DNA of 64,000 bases from Ignavibacteria bacterium (GTDB lineage: Bacteria > Bacteroidota > Ignavibacteria > Ignavibacteriales > Ignavibacteriaceae), in contig JAJTBZ010000022.1 of NCBI GenBank assembly GCA_021286645.1, positions 1 to 64,000 of the forward strand. Reading direction: 5' to 3'. The position numbers were made by a program, and so were the translations under genes. This document shows, piece after piece, positions 34,894-45,400 of this stretch; positions within the stretch are counted from its first letter, which is position 1; the number at the start of each line of letters is the position of its first letter. The notes beneath the pieces were generated by a model. That model did not search any database, was not told where the DNA came from, and saw only the letters and a list, made by a program, of their open reading frames with translations.

Positions 34894-37782
34894 TCATTTC
34901 TGCAATATCATTTTCTTCGCGGCACGGCAGGTAACCTGACCGTTACTATCCCACGCGGTCAGATAATATAAATATACTCCTGAACTTAACCCGCCTGCGT
35001 TAAAAGTAACGTGGTATATGCCCGGTTTCTGAATTCCGTTAACCAGAGTTTGTATATTTCTGCCAAGCAGATCATACACCTGCAATTTCACTTTTCCCGC
35101 CGCCGGAACAGCATACTCTATAATGGTTTCCGGGTTAAACGGGTTAGGATAGTTCTGCCGCATCTCGTAAGCCAACGGGGCAGCAATATTGTCTTCTCTT
35201 ACGCCAACAGGTTCACCGAATGTAAAATGTAAACCAGAATATAACAGGCTTTTCGCCTGATTTTTCACCATAAAAAACAGGGGGAAACTACATGTTATGG
35301 TTTTATATAAACCATTGCCGGCAACCACAACCGGTTTGTTTTTCAACAATCCCTGGGCGGTTGATGTATCATACGTTGACATGTAGGCATGTAATGCCAT
35401 TCCTTTTGCCGATGGGTCAATAGCATCAATATTGCCGAGCTGATAATTTAGGGAGTACGATGCTTTGGCCGAATCAACCATTACCATCGGGTATGCTGAA
35501 GCATTGGTTAGAGCACCCTGAAAGCGGGTTATAATCCCGGATTCTTCCTGACTAATGCTAAGGTAGTCATTCATAAATGTACCGGCATTAAAGATTAACG
35601 AATTTCCGGTCATGTTTTCAAATGCTTTGGCAGGCTTATACCCTGCATAGAAAAACTTTCCGCCGGAACTCAGGTAGCGTGCTATTTCAGTTTTCGCGTT
35701 ATACGGGGCAGACATCTCGTTCATATCATCACCCAGCCACACAACCGAACTGTATGCCCCCAGATCAGACAGAGTAGGAGCGCCCGAAACCGCGGTTATG
35801 TATTTTTCAAATGCAAAATTTCCCATGATATAGGTATAAAAACTATCTACCTGTGCACTCGTGTAACCAGCCAATGTGCCCGAACCAACTGTAGTTTCAT
35901 TCACGAGCAATATTCCCTTGTTCAAAGAAATTGCCCTGCAACGCGGTGTAACTGCCGGTCCGCTTTCATTTCCCAACGAATCAATGGCTTTTACGCTATA
36001 TTTATAATATTTACCATCTACGGGTGTATTATCCACGTAGTTGCTATCGGTTACTATAACCTGGTTCAGCTTTACCAAACCATTACCCAGCGTATCGGTC
36101 CGGTATATATTGTAACCTTTCAAATCAAGATCCGAATTCTTCATCCATTTAAACGCAATGGCATGTAACCGGGGTTCGCACGCCAGCCCGAGGGGAGCCG
36201 CGGGCAGAATATCGGGAGTAATTGATAATTCAAGATAGGGCGAAGAATTACCCTGGTCATCGAGAGACCTGCCGCCTATATAATACTGCACTCCCGGCGT
36301 AAGACCGCTAAGAGTAATTACACTATCCGTGGTGGAGTAGGTGTTTGCATACAGCCCGGGACTTGTACCCACGCCAATCTGAAAATACACACCCGGCGCC
36401 TGAGCCGGTTTATCCCACCGGACGAGAACCTGTGTTCCATTACCGGTATTAAACACCTGCAGCCCGCTGAATTGCGGCTGCATCGATTGGTTAACCGCTA
36501 AAGCCACCGATGCTTTTATTACTTCGGCGCAATACGGCATGCTGTAGTTGCCAATCGTATCGGCGGGGGAATGATAAAACGGACTGAAATAATTTTCTTC
36601 AAAATATACTACCGGGTAGCCCCGCGTCCAGAATGAATAACTATCGCTGCCCCCGGAATTAGTGTTGACGATCGCCCCTGTGATACCCGTAAATTGCGAG
36701 GTAAGGCTGTTTGTAAGGTTGGCGAGTGAACTACAGCCGGTATAGCTATAAATTGATACTTTACTTTGCGCAACCGGTAGGTTAGTAGAGCTGATCATAT
36801 CGTGGTTGATCATTGCTTTGATATTCATTTGCGAAGCAATCGCCTTCTGCGCGTAATCAGCGCTGCCGTACAAGCCCATCTCCTCTGCCGCGAATGCAAT
36901 AAAGCGAATACTCGTACGTGGTTGGAAATTTTTATACTTAAGTACACGGGCCGCTTCAAGTACAGCGCACGTGCCGCTCGCGTTATCATCCGCGCCTGGC
37001 GCAACGAGTACCGGGTTGCCCGAAGAATATGAATCATAATGCCCGCCCAGTATAACATACATGTTCGGGTAAACAGTGCCGGGCAGAGTAGCTATAACAT
37101 TTTTTTGCCACGTATTTTGATATAGGAACGAATCAATTTTCACATCGGTATAACCCATGCTGATAAACCGGTTTTTCAACCACAATACAACAGATTCCCG
37201 GGTAGCGGCATATAAATACCGGGTGCCGAATGACTGTAAGGCAGCAATAACCTTTCGGATACTATCGGCACGTACCTCATTACAAAGCAGGCGGGTCAGG
37301 GAGTCAGCCGAAGCGGTAATTTTTTCCGGGTAATGTACATCATAGCGGGGCACGGGTAACGGTTCCTGCAGCCGAATACCAAAGCCATAGGAAAACATTG
37401 CCGCGTTTTCTTTACGCGCAGGGGCTTTTACAAGTACAAATTCATCGTTCCGGTAAATTATCGTCCCGCTCACAACGGCCCGGGTAGCGGGCGCGCCATC
37501 CCGTAAGGTACAGACATAAAAATTTTCATCTTCACGCACCTCGGATAAAATGCTTACCGGAATCTCTTTTCGTCCCGGGAGGCTCAGAGTTCCCTCATCA
37601 ACACCGGCGATACATACCGTAGTACCCGCGTAATACACAGGAACTCTACTGCGGAGAAGCAGAGTTATATCGAAATCTTTGGTAATTGGAATAACTGCGA
37701 GGTATTTTTCGGGTATATTGGCAATCAGGCTGCCCAGGCAAAAAAATACAATTAAACCGGTACGTGCTAGTTTTCTCAACAT
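34894..37782 (-). CDS. Secreted M28-family metallopeptidase with T9SS sorting domain
   Basis: About 962 residues from ATG 37782. AAGGTG lies 7 bases upstream, and earlier in-frame starts overlap the peroxiredoxin gene. Signal peptide: about 1-20. The M28 zinc peptidase core shows the metal and catalytic residues in order: GGHYDS near 245, PGADDNASG near 264, AAEEMGLYG near 297, NHDM near 325 and FYHSPADT near 404. Two FN3-like domains cover about 430-640, then a roughly 220-residue region of unclear fold. The last 85 residues are a T9SS type A sorting domain with QNYPNPFNPET. It is probably exported to the cell surface or medium to release amino acids. Confidence 0.93.
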   Translation of the reverse strand: MLRKLARTGLIVFFCLGSLIANIPEKYLAVIPITKDFDITLLLRSRVPVYYAGTTVCIAGVDEGTLSLPGRKEIPVSILSEVREDENFYVCTLRDGAPATRAVVSGTIIYRNDEFVLVKAPARKENAAMFSYGFGIRLQEPLPVPRYDVHYPEKITASADSLTRLLCNEVRADSIRKVIAALQSFGTRYLYAATRESVVLWLKNRFISMGYTDVKIDSFLYQNTWQKNVIATLPGTVYPNMYVILGGHYDSYSSGNPVLVAPGADDNASGTCAVLEAARVLKYKNFQPRTSIRFIAFAAEEMGLYGSADYAQKAIASQMNIKAMINHDMISSTNLPVAQSKVSIYSYTGCSSLANLTNSLTSQFTGITGAIVNTNSGGSDSYSFWTRGYPVVYFEENYFSPFYHSPADTIGNYSMPYCAEVIKASVALAVNQSMQPQFSGLQVFNTGNGTQVLVRWDKPAQAPGVYFQIGVGTSPGLYANTYSTTDSVITLSGLTPGVQYYIGGRSLDDQGNSSPYLELSITPDILPAAPLGLACEPRLHAIAFKWMKNSDLDLKGYNIYRTDTLGNGLVKLNQVIVTDSNYVDNTPVDGKYYKYSVKAIDSLGNESGPAVTPRCRAISLNKGILLVNETTVGSGTLAGYTSAQVDSFYTYIMGNFAFEKYITAVSGAPTLSDLGAYSSVVWLGDDMNEMSAPYNAKTEIARYLSSGGKFFYAGYKPAKAFENMTGNSLIFNAGTFMNDYLSISQEESGIITRFQGALTNASAYPMVMVDSAKASYSLNYQLGNIDAIDPSAKGMALHAYMSTYDTSTAQGLLKNKPVVVAGNGLYKTITCSFPLFFMVKNQAKSLLYSGLHFTFGEPVGVREDNIAAPLAYEMRQNYPNPFNPETIIEYAVPAAGKVKLQVYDLLGRNIQTLVNGIQKPGIYHVTFNAGGLSSGVYLYYLTAWDSNGQVTCRAAKKMILQK

Positions 37783-37862
37783 GGTCACCTTCATAAATAT
37801 TTTTTTCAGAATAGAAAATACGGTAAAACTTTTCAAAAAGCACGATTGAAAGCCGTTGGCAG

Positions 37863-38327
37863 TTATTTTCTGAATGAACGGAAAGAGTGTAAAAATGATA
37901 ATAACGCCCTGGCATGCCCGCCCGGGAACCATTGCGACGAATACCGGTAAACCAGGGTACCCTGCATATCGAACAAAAACGAAGCCCGCTCCTGAAACAG
38001 CGAGAGGTAACTTCCTAAATGAAACTTATCCCTGATTTCTCTACGCGGATCAGAAAGCAGCCGGAAAGGTATCCCGTACTCACGCGAAAACTCTTCGTGC
38101 CGCTCGGGTGTATCGGCACTTATACCTATTATTTCTGTATTAAACGCCTTAAACAGGGCGGCGTTATCCCGAAAGGCGCACGCCTGGTTCGTGCAGCCGA
38201 AGTTAAAATCACGGTTATAAAAATATATAATTACATTCGCCTTGCCGGTAAACAGCGAAGGGCTGAATGGTTGGCGAAACTGATCGTGCGCTAAAAAACC
38301 CGGTATATTGCTGCCAATATGCATCAT
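37863..38327 (-). CDS. AhpC/TSA-family peroxiredoxin with a degenerate active-site motif
   Basis: 154 residues with the Bcp/PrxQ layout: GSNIPGFLAHDQFRQPFSPS at the N-terminus, the active-site segment YNRDFNFGCTNQACAFRD near residues 36-53, then the DTPERHEEFSREYGIPFRLL segment and a C-terminal helix. Bcp proteins use the Cys of PxxxTxxC, with a second Cys five residues on as resolving residue. Both cysteines are here, but the conserved Pro and Thr are replaced by Asn (NRDFNFGC). The Cys pair suggests it can still be reduced, but peroxidase activity is uncertain. It lies 80 bases upstream of the M28 gene in the same direction. Confidence 0.85.
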   Translation of the reverse strand: MMHIGSNIPGFLAHDQFRQPFSPSLFTGKANVIIYFYNRDFNFGCTNQACAFRDNAALFKAFNTEIIGISADTPERHEEFSREYGIPFRLLSDPRREIRDKFHLGSYLSLFQERASFLFDMQGTLVYRYSSQWFPGGHARALLSFLHSFRSFRK

Positions 38328-38694
38328 ACTATAAATTTTGTAATCGGTAGAGATTGTATATTCCAGAACTCAAAGTCTGCATATAGCGAAAATAAAGTAT
38401 ATTTCTAAAAGAACAAGGAAGAAATAGTCCTAATTGTCTGAGTATTTATACTATATATTCCGATAATTATGCAAATAAATGCACGCTAAACCGGATATTA
38501 TTTCCAAAAGATAAATTTTTATCTATTTTTGTAGTCTTAGTATCTTTGTTCTTATGGGAGGTGATAGAATTAAGACGCTCTGACTGATATTTTCTGTCAT
38601 TAAATGAGTAGCAGCCGCTCGATGGATCGTTTGTGGCTCCGGATAGTGGCCCCCGCAAGTATGTACTGTATTTGGCGGGATAAGGAAAACTGAA
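38328..38694. other. Divergent intergenic region
   Basis: 367 bases between the minus-strand peroxiredoxin and the plus-strand kinase. It is AT-rich on the left, with a small AGATAAA/TTTATCT inverted repeat around 38510-38530, and GC-richer from about 38600. AAGGA lies just before the kinase start. No gene or recognised operator is seen, although both promoters should lie here. Confidence 0.4.
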
Positions 38695-41600
38695 ATGGAT
38701 TTTTCTACATACAGCCGGCTGAAATATTGGCATATTTTTGTCCTCTCAGCCATTATTATTCTCCTGTTCGCCGGCGGAGGACTATTATTTTTTAACTATT
38801 CTGCAAATGAAATACGCACTGAAAAACACAATGACCTGAGTACCATTGCAGAAGTAAAGTACAACCAGCTGAAAGCCTGGCGGGCAGAACGTATGGCAGA
38901 TGCCCTGCTGCTTTCCAAAAGCCCTTTCTTTATTACCAGCTTACAACGTTTCATTGGCGCCGACCAGGATACTAAATTACGAAGTGAAATAGCAGAACGC
39001 TTAACCCTTACAGTCGACTACGACCATTACCGCAATGTTGTATTAATCCGGCCCGATCTGAAAAACCTTATCTCCGTAGATGAGTCACGAACCTCATTAT
39101 CCGCGTATCAACAGCAGAAAATCCATGAGGCAATTCATCTTGGCGAAGCAATGTTTACCGACTTATACCTGAGCGGGCAGGATAGCCTGCCACAGATGGA
39201 TCTTATTGCCCCCGTTTATACTGCAAATAATTCATTGCTTGCAATTCTTATTTTCCAGATCGATCCCGAAGAATACCTGTACCCGTTATTAAAAGACTGG
39301 CCGGTGCCGAGCCAAACTTCCGAAGTTTTACTGGTACGCAAAGAAGGTGACCGCGTGGTATTCTTAAATGAGCTGCGCCATAACAATGAAAAGGCACTCC
39401 ATTTTTCTTTGCCTGTTAGCAGAACCGACATGCCCGCGGTGCAGGCAGTGAATGGAAAGACCGGCATCGTAAGCGGTAACGACTACCGTGGTGTTCCGGT
39501 AATTGCCGATATCAGACCCATTAACGGCACTTCCTGGTTCATGGTTGCTAAGATCGATGAGCAGGAAGCGTTTCAGGAATTGCACTTCCGTACCCTTGTA
39601 ATTGTACTCTTTGTACTCAGCCTGCTGATACTTTCCAGCGTTGTTGTTATGATGTATATATATTCCCGGCAGCGGAATGTATATAAAGAATTGTATGCCA
39701 ACGAAAAGAAACTCCGCGAAGAACATCAGGAGTTCAGAACTACTTTATACAGTATCGGCGACGCGGTTATAACAACCGATACACGCGGTTATGTTCGTGA
39801 AATGAATCCCGTTGCCGAAAAACTGACCGGCTGGACGGAAGCAGAAGCCGCAGGGCAGCCACTCGATAAGGTTTTCGTAATTATTAACGAAGAAACAAGG
39901 CGGCCCGTTACTAACCCCGCTTCTATTGTACTGGCAAAGGGAATCATTGTCGGTCTGGCAAACCATACATTATTAATTTCCCGCCAGGGTAATGAAATAC
40001 CCATTGCCGATAGCGGCGCGCCGATTATTAATGAAGAAAATGAAATTTGCGGCGTTGTATTGGTATTTCGCGATCAAACCGAAGAGCGTACTGCCGAAGC
40101 AGCATTAACAGAAAGCGAAGAACGCTTCCGCTCTTTATTCCGTAATATGGCCGAAGGTGTTGCATTACACGAATTGGTATTTGGCGAAAATGATGTTCCT
40201 GTTGATTATGTAATTGTAAACTGTAACCACGCGTACGAAAATATTTTTGGTATTGAAAAAACCGATATTCTTTCGAAACCTGCTTCAACTATTCCCGGAT
40301 GGATACAGGCGAAGTACCTGAAAGAATACGCGAATGTTGCCATATCGGGCGCACCGTTGACATTCGAATTGCACGATACGGAAAAAGACAAGCATTTCGT
40401 TATATCGGTTGCAACATGGGGACGCGCGGGGTTCGCCACTATAGTTACCGATATCACCGAGCGTATTAAATATGCCGAAGCACTTTGGTCGCAGCAGCAG
40501 CGCATGGCCCTGCATGTAGAACAAACTCCTATCGCCGTTATCGAATGGGATGCCTCGTTCTGTGTTACCGAATGGAACGCGGCCGCCGAACACATGTTCG
40601 GGTACTCACGCGAAGAAGCTCGCGGCCGGCATATTAACTCCCTGCTCATACCACCCGAATTTCATAAAGATATCGATAACCTGCATAAAGAAATCCTTTG
40701 CTACAAACAAAGCCGGCAGGGTATTAATAAAAATCTTACCCGTTCCGGGAAAAGAATTACTATTGAATGGATAATTACTCCGCTGGTTGATGCACACGGA
40801 ACAGTGCTTGGCTTCACTTCGCTATGCGAAGATATCAGCTCCCGTATTGCCCATGAAGAAGCCTTACGCGAAAGCGAAGAGCGGTTTAGAAGAATTTTTG
40901 AAGAATCCGCCGATCCGATTTTACTGCTGAACGATTCACACTTTTTTGATTGCAACCCGACTACACTGCGCAAATTAGGTTATACCAGCCGTGAAGATAT
41001 TATCGGAAAGACACCCGCCGAACTTTCGCCGGAATATCAGCCTGATGGGCAACTGTCTTCCGAAAAGGCCAAAGAAGTAATAGCTGCGGCTAAAAAACGT
41101 GGATTCAATTGTTTTGAATGGGCACATACAACAGCTTCGGGCGAAATGATTATTTTCGAGGTGATGCTGACCCCCTTTAAGTTACACGGCGAAACGATTT
41201 ACCATGTAATGTGGCGCGATATAACCGAACGCCGCATGCTGATGAGCCAGCTTATTGAAGCAAAAGAAAAAGCAGAAGAAATGACCCGCATAAAATCCAA
41301 TTTCTTCGCGAATATGAGTCACGAGCTGCGCACACCGTTAATCGGTATCCTCGGTTATTCGGAAGTATTACAAGACCGGCTGATCGGGCAGGATGAATTA
41401 AATAAAATGGCTGCTACCATTAATATGGGCGGAACCCGCTTACTGGAAACCCTGAACCTGATTCTGAATATCTCAAAAATTGAAGCCTCGAAAGTGGATA
41501 TTACCATGCAGCCGGTTAATATTTGCAGAATTCTCAGCGAAACTCATACGCTTTATGCTTCCGCTGCAGAAAAGAAAGGCTTACAATTCGACTTTACTAC

Positions 41601-42417
41601 CGTTGAAGAAAATATCTACTGCGATCTCGATGAAAAACTCTTCCGCGATATTTTACATAACCTTGTGAATAACGCGGTGAAATATACCGAGCGGGGACGC
41701 ATCTGGATAGCCGTTAAGAAAACCCCGCACGATGCGGTTATTGAATTCGGTGATACAGGCATTGGTATCGCCAAAGAAAAACAATCGGTCATTTGGGAAG
41801 AATTCCGGCAGGTAAGCGAGGGCTTCGGAAGAAGTTTTGAAGGCTCGGGCCTGGGATTAACCCTTACAAAAAAATATATCAACCTCTTAGGCGGCACAAT
41901 TGCATTGCTAAGCGAGGAGAAAAAAGGTTCACTGTTTACCGTTACTTTCCCGCTTATTCAGAAATCGGCTTTACACCCGACTGACCTGGACCTCATCGAT
42001 GATGCCATTGAATCAATTCCTGCTACAGAGGATATTGAACATAATCGGCTGCTCTTCGTTGAAGATGATCACATATCACGGGAAATTGTTTCGATGATGC
42101 TGCAGGATCGGTTCATACTGGATATAGTAACCGATGCCGAAGAAGCTCTCGTTCAGGTAATGAAACACAAATACGATGCGGTGTTAATGGATATTAATCT
42201 CGGTAAAGATATTGACGGGGTTGAATTAACACGCCGCATTAAACGGCTTCCCGGCTATCAGGATATACCCTATATAGCCGTTACCGCCTATGCCATGAGC
42301 ACCGAGCGTGAAGAATTTCTTTCCAAAGGATTAACGCATTATCTCTCGAAACCTTTCAGCAGGGCTCAACTGATTCAGGTGTTGGTTGACGCGCTTTCGA
42401 CTAAGGTATCGGAATAA
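38695..42417 (+). CDS. Hybrid sensor histidine kinase (Cache-PAS x4-HisKA-HATPase-REC)
   Basis: 1240 residues. Helix 1 (about 12-34) and helix 2 (301-324) bound a roughly 265-residue periplasmic Cache-like sensor. Four PAS domains follow at about 345-465, 470-595, 600-715 and 725-850, recognisable by their FRxxxxxxxDxI openings. HisKA has His876 in NMSHELRTPLIG. HATPase (about 985-1100) has DTGIGIAKE and GSGLGLTLTK. The receiver has Asp1166 in VLMDINLGKD. Its receiver and transmitter closely resemble those of the kinase at 31199, so the two probably share ancestry. It is transcribed alone, convergent with the helicase gene. Confidence 0.94.
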   Translation: MDFSTYSRLKYWHIFVLSAIIILLFAGGGLLFFNYSANEIRTEKHNDLSTIAEVKYNQLKAWRAERMADALLLSKSPFFITSLQRFIGADQDTKLRSEIAERLTLTVDYDHYRNVVLIRPDLKNLISVDESRTSLSAYQQQKIHEAIHLGEAMFTDLYLSGQDSLPQMDLIAPVYTANNSLLAILIFQIDPEEYLYPLLKDWPVPSQTSEVLLVRKEGDRVVFLNELRHNNEKALHFSLPVSRTDMPAVQAVNGKTGIVSGNDYRGVPVIADIRPINGTSWFMVAKIDEQEAFQELHFRTLVIVLFVLSLLILSSVVVMMYIYSRQRNVYKELYANEKKLREEHQEFRTTLYSIGDAVITTDTRGYVREMNPVAEKLTGWTEAEAAGQPLDKVFVIINEETRRPVTNPASIVLAKGIIVGLANHTLLISRQGNEIPIADSGAPIINEENEICGVVLVFRDQTEERTAEAALTESEERFRSLFRNMAEGVALHELVFGENDVPVDYVIVNCNHAYENIFGIEKTDILSKPASTIPGWIQAKYLKEYANVAISGAPLTFELHDTEKDKHFVISVATWGRAGFATIVTDITERIKYAEALWSQQQRMALHVEQTPIAVIEWDASFCVTEWNAAAEHMFGYSREEARGRHINSLLIPPEFHKDIDNLHKEILCYKQSRQGINKNLTRSGKRITIEWIITPLVDAHGTVLGFTSLCEDISSRIAHEEALRESEERFRRIFEESADPILLLNDSHFFDCNPTTLRKLGYTSREDIIGKTPAELSPEYQPDGQLSSEKAKEVIAAAKKRGFNCFEWAHTTASGEMIIFEVMLTPFKLHGETIYHVMWRDITERRMLMSQLIEAKEKAEEMTRIKSNFFANMSHELRTPLIGILGYSEVLQDRLIGQDELNKMAATINMGGTRLLETLNLILNISKIEASKVDITMQPVNICRILSETHTLYASAAEKKGLQFDFTTVEENIYCDLDEKLFRDILHNLVNNAVKYTERGRIWIAVKKTPHDAVIEFGDTGIGIAKEKQSVIWEEFRQVSEGFGRSFEGSGLGLTLTKKYINLLGGTIALLSEEKKGSLFTVTFPLIQKSALHPTDLDLIDDAIESIPATEDIEHNRLLFVEDDHISREIVSMMLQDRFILDIVTDAEEALVQVMKHKYDAVLMDINLGKDIDGVELTRRIKRLPGYQDIPYIAVTAYAMSTEREEFLSKGLTHYLSKPFSRAQLIQVLVDALSTKVSE

Positions 42418-42435
42418 CGGAACAAAAAAGTTAGT

Positions 42436-45400
42436 TTATCGGTAATTACAGGGCCTGCCTCTTTCGGCAAATATACAATACGGGCAGTGCTCTGTTCGTT
42501 TTTTGGGGTTAGAGTCCTGAATATGCTGAAACATGTCATGCAGTTCCAGCTGAACCGTTGATATATCTTCAGTGGTGTAATGGAAACGACGTGAATGTTC
42601 GGGGGCAGATATAAACGCGAGCCAGGTTTCTATAGGTTTATTCATACCTTGCAGGCGCGATACCAGATACGCGTAGAACGCGAGCTGCTTTTCATATCCC
42701 TCGTATTTTTTAGCGGAGCTGTCTATAGGCGCCCTGTCTGATTTATAATCTACAATTATTATTTTATCCTGCCCGGTAATTAACCGGTCAACAATACCAA
42801 ATAAACTGAATTGATCTTCCTGCAACAATACCGCGTATTCAGTTTTATATTCCGGATAACTGACCGTATTGCGGTAAAAATCCGATTCCGTAAATGCCGT
42901 GTATAGTTTTTTTATATCTGCCTTCAACGCCGCGCGTGTAGCCGCATCCAGCCCCTGATGTAATTGTACTATTTGTTCAACCCTGTCATCAATGCCGCTT
43001 ACCGTGCATTCCTCTTCAAGCAGCTTATGCAGAATCTGTCCCCGCAGCACCGGTTCGGGTGTAACAAAAGTTGAAGGCCCTTCCGGTGATTGATTTTCAT
43101 AGTCTTCCCACGCGTCAAGTTTGTTTAATAAGGCGTGCATGCGTACATTATAAAGCAGGTGGTATTTCAGGGGGCATTGAGAGTACGCGGCAAATTGTGA
43201 GGCGGAAATAATATATTCCCTGCCTGTACGCGGTAACGGGGTAATATCGTACTCGCGGGCAATAGCGGTACCGCTGTCCTCAATACACACTTCGGCTTCA
43301 ATTTCGCACTGTGTTATAACGGGCATTACTATTTTTCTGTGTTCCGAAGAACTGACATACAAATCGCCATCCGGGCGCAGCCGTTTAACATACCCTTCTA
43401 TAGCGGCATTGCCGGCCGAAACAGATATTCCCAATGAAGAGATAATCATTTCAAGGTAACTGTTTGCTGTTGCGGTTCCCGCTTTTTTTAAAGTAGCGCA
43501 TAAAAACAATTCTTCCCGCGCGCGCGTAAGAGCCACGTACAACAACCTTTTTTCTTCGGCATATTCCATTTCGCTTTGAATTGCTTCAGCAAGGCCATAC
43601 ACCGGCGGTTTAACACGCTCTTCAAAATAATCAGCGCTGCCGGGCAGCGGGAAAACGATTCCAAAATTTTTATCGGTAATGAGTGATGTACCGAACTGCC
43701 CTTTACTCTTCGTGCTGTGATTCATATCCGCCAGAAAAACAATGGGGAATTGCAGTCCTTTGGAAGCATGGATACTCATTAAACGCAGGCTGTCTTCCGA
43801 TGAATTTACCAGCGCGTAGGCTTCGTTTTCCAACTCAACAGAAGCGCTTTTCAGATATTCAACAAAATCATATAATATCCTGAAACCCTCAAGTTCAAAT
43901 TGACGGGCGTGGAAACGTAATTTCCTGATATTTGCAAAAATCTGCCCGGCATTTTCTCTGCGGGCAATTATTGCTAAATACGGCGTGTCGGTATATAACC
44001 GGTAGAGTATCTCGGAAATGGAACTGGTCTTCGCTGCAAGTATATGGGCGTTAAGCGTTGCAACGCATTGTTCAAACCGCGAACCGGCGGGCTTACTCCT
44101 CGCGTATTGCTGCAATCGCTCGAATAAATTACCGCTGCCATTTACCCGCATGGAAAACAAATCATTATCGCTTACCATAAAGAACGGCGAACGTAATATT
44201 CCGGCCAGGGCTGCATCGTTCGAGGATGATATAAGAAATTGCAGATAATTTAAAACATCCAGTACGCATTGTGCCTGAAAGAAGCCTTTACCGCCAATAA
44301 TGCTGAACGGTATTTTATATCGCGAGAGCAGCGGACGGTATATTTCAAACACGCTCTTTGTCCGCGATAGTATCACCATATCGCTCCATCGTAATTGGGG
44401 GCGTTCTTTCTTTAGCTCCAATATTTTCGCTATCACCAGTTCAGCCTCGGGAATGCTGTTTTCATCCTCGCTGTTGCTCAGTATAAACGATACCGAACCG
44501 GGTTCCTCGGTATCTTTGGCACAAATAGTTTCTTCGAACGCCACTTCATTAAACAAATGCACGGGATTTGCAAACAGGTGCCGGAAGATTTCGTTAATAA
44601 ACAGGCATAATCCCGGCGACATGCGAAATGAATCGGGCAATGATAATACTTCGCCTTCGGGTGTTGCCTTCCGGATATCCTCCCGTGTACGCGCGAATAC
44701 CTCTATATCGGCATTCCTGAACATATAAATACTTTGCTTCTCATCTCCAACCACGAACAGGTTGCCTTGTTGTAAATCATTGAGCAGCGGTTTGAATATT
44801 TCATATTGCAGTGTATTTGTGTCCTGGTATTCATCCACCATAATGTATTTGAACCTGCCGGCAAGCGCCCTGCGAACATGCTCAAGTTTCAGTATTCCAC
44901 GGGTTAGCAGAAGCATATCGGTAAAATCAAGCGCGCTCTTTTGCTTTTTCCGTTGCGTATACAATTCCAATATTTCAAACAGCATGGTAATAAGCTCTCC
45001 CCGTACTGTAACGGTGCGGGTAAACGTGCCGGTGTTAATACTGCCATCGGCATTGTATGCTTCGCCGATAATAAAGCAAAAATCACGAAACCGGCAAATT
45101 TCCGTCAGCTCTTTTTCTAAACCAGCCTGAGCATCTTTTGAAATATATTTTTTTGCAAGGAAACCAACAGTAGTTTTTGTCATGGCCGCCTGGCAATATG
45201 CAATTGCCAATTCCGCCTTTTTATATGTACTGTTGCCGGGCTGTTGTAATTGCCGAACGATATCATCTACCGCTTTATAGCCGGAAAGTTTTTCATCTGC
45301 CGCTATATTATGCACGCTCTCAACTGCCTGCATAAATCGGGGCTCGACAGAAGTAAAAAATTCTTCAACTATCCGTTCGAACTGCCGTATTAACAGTCTG

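Noticed and set aside
37783-37932. 50-residue N-terminal extension of the M28 peptidase
   Set aside because: It overlaps the end of the peroxiredoxin gene and would mask the signal peptide. AAGGTG supports the start at 37782.
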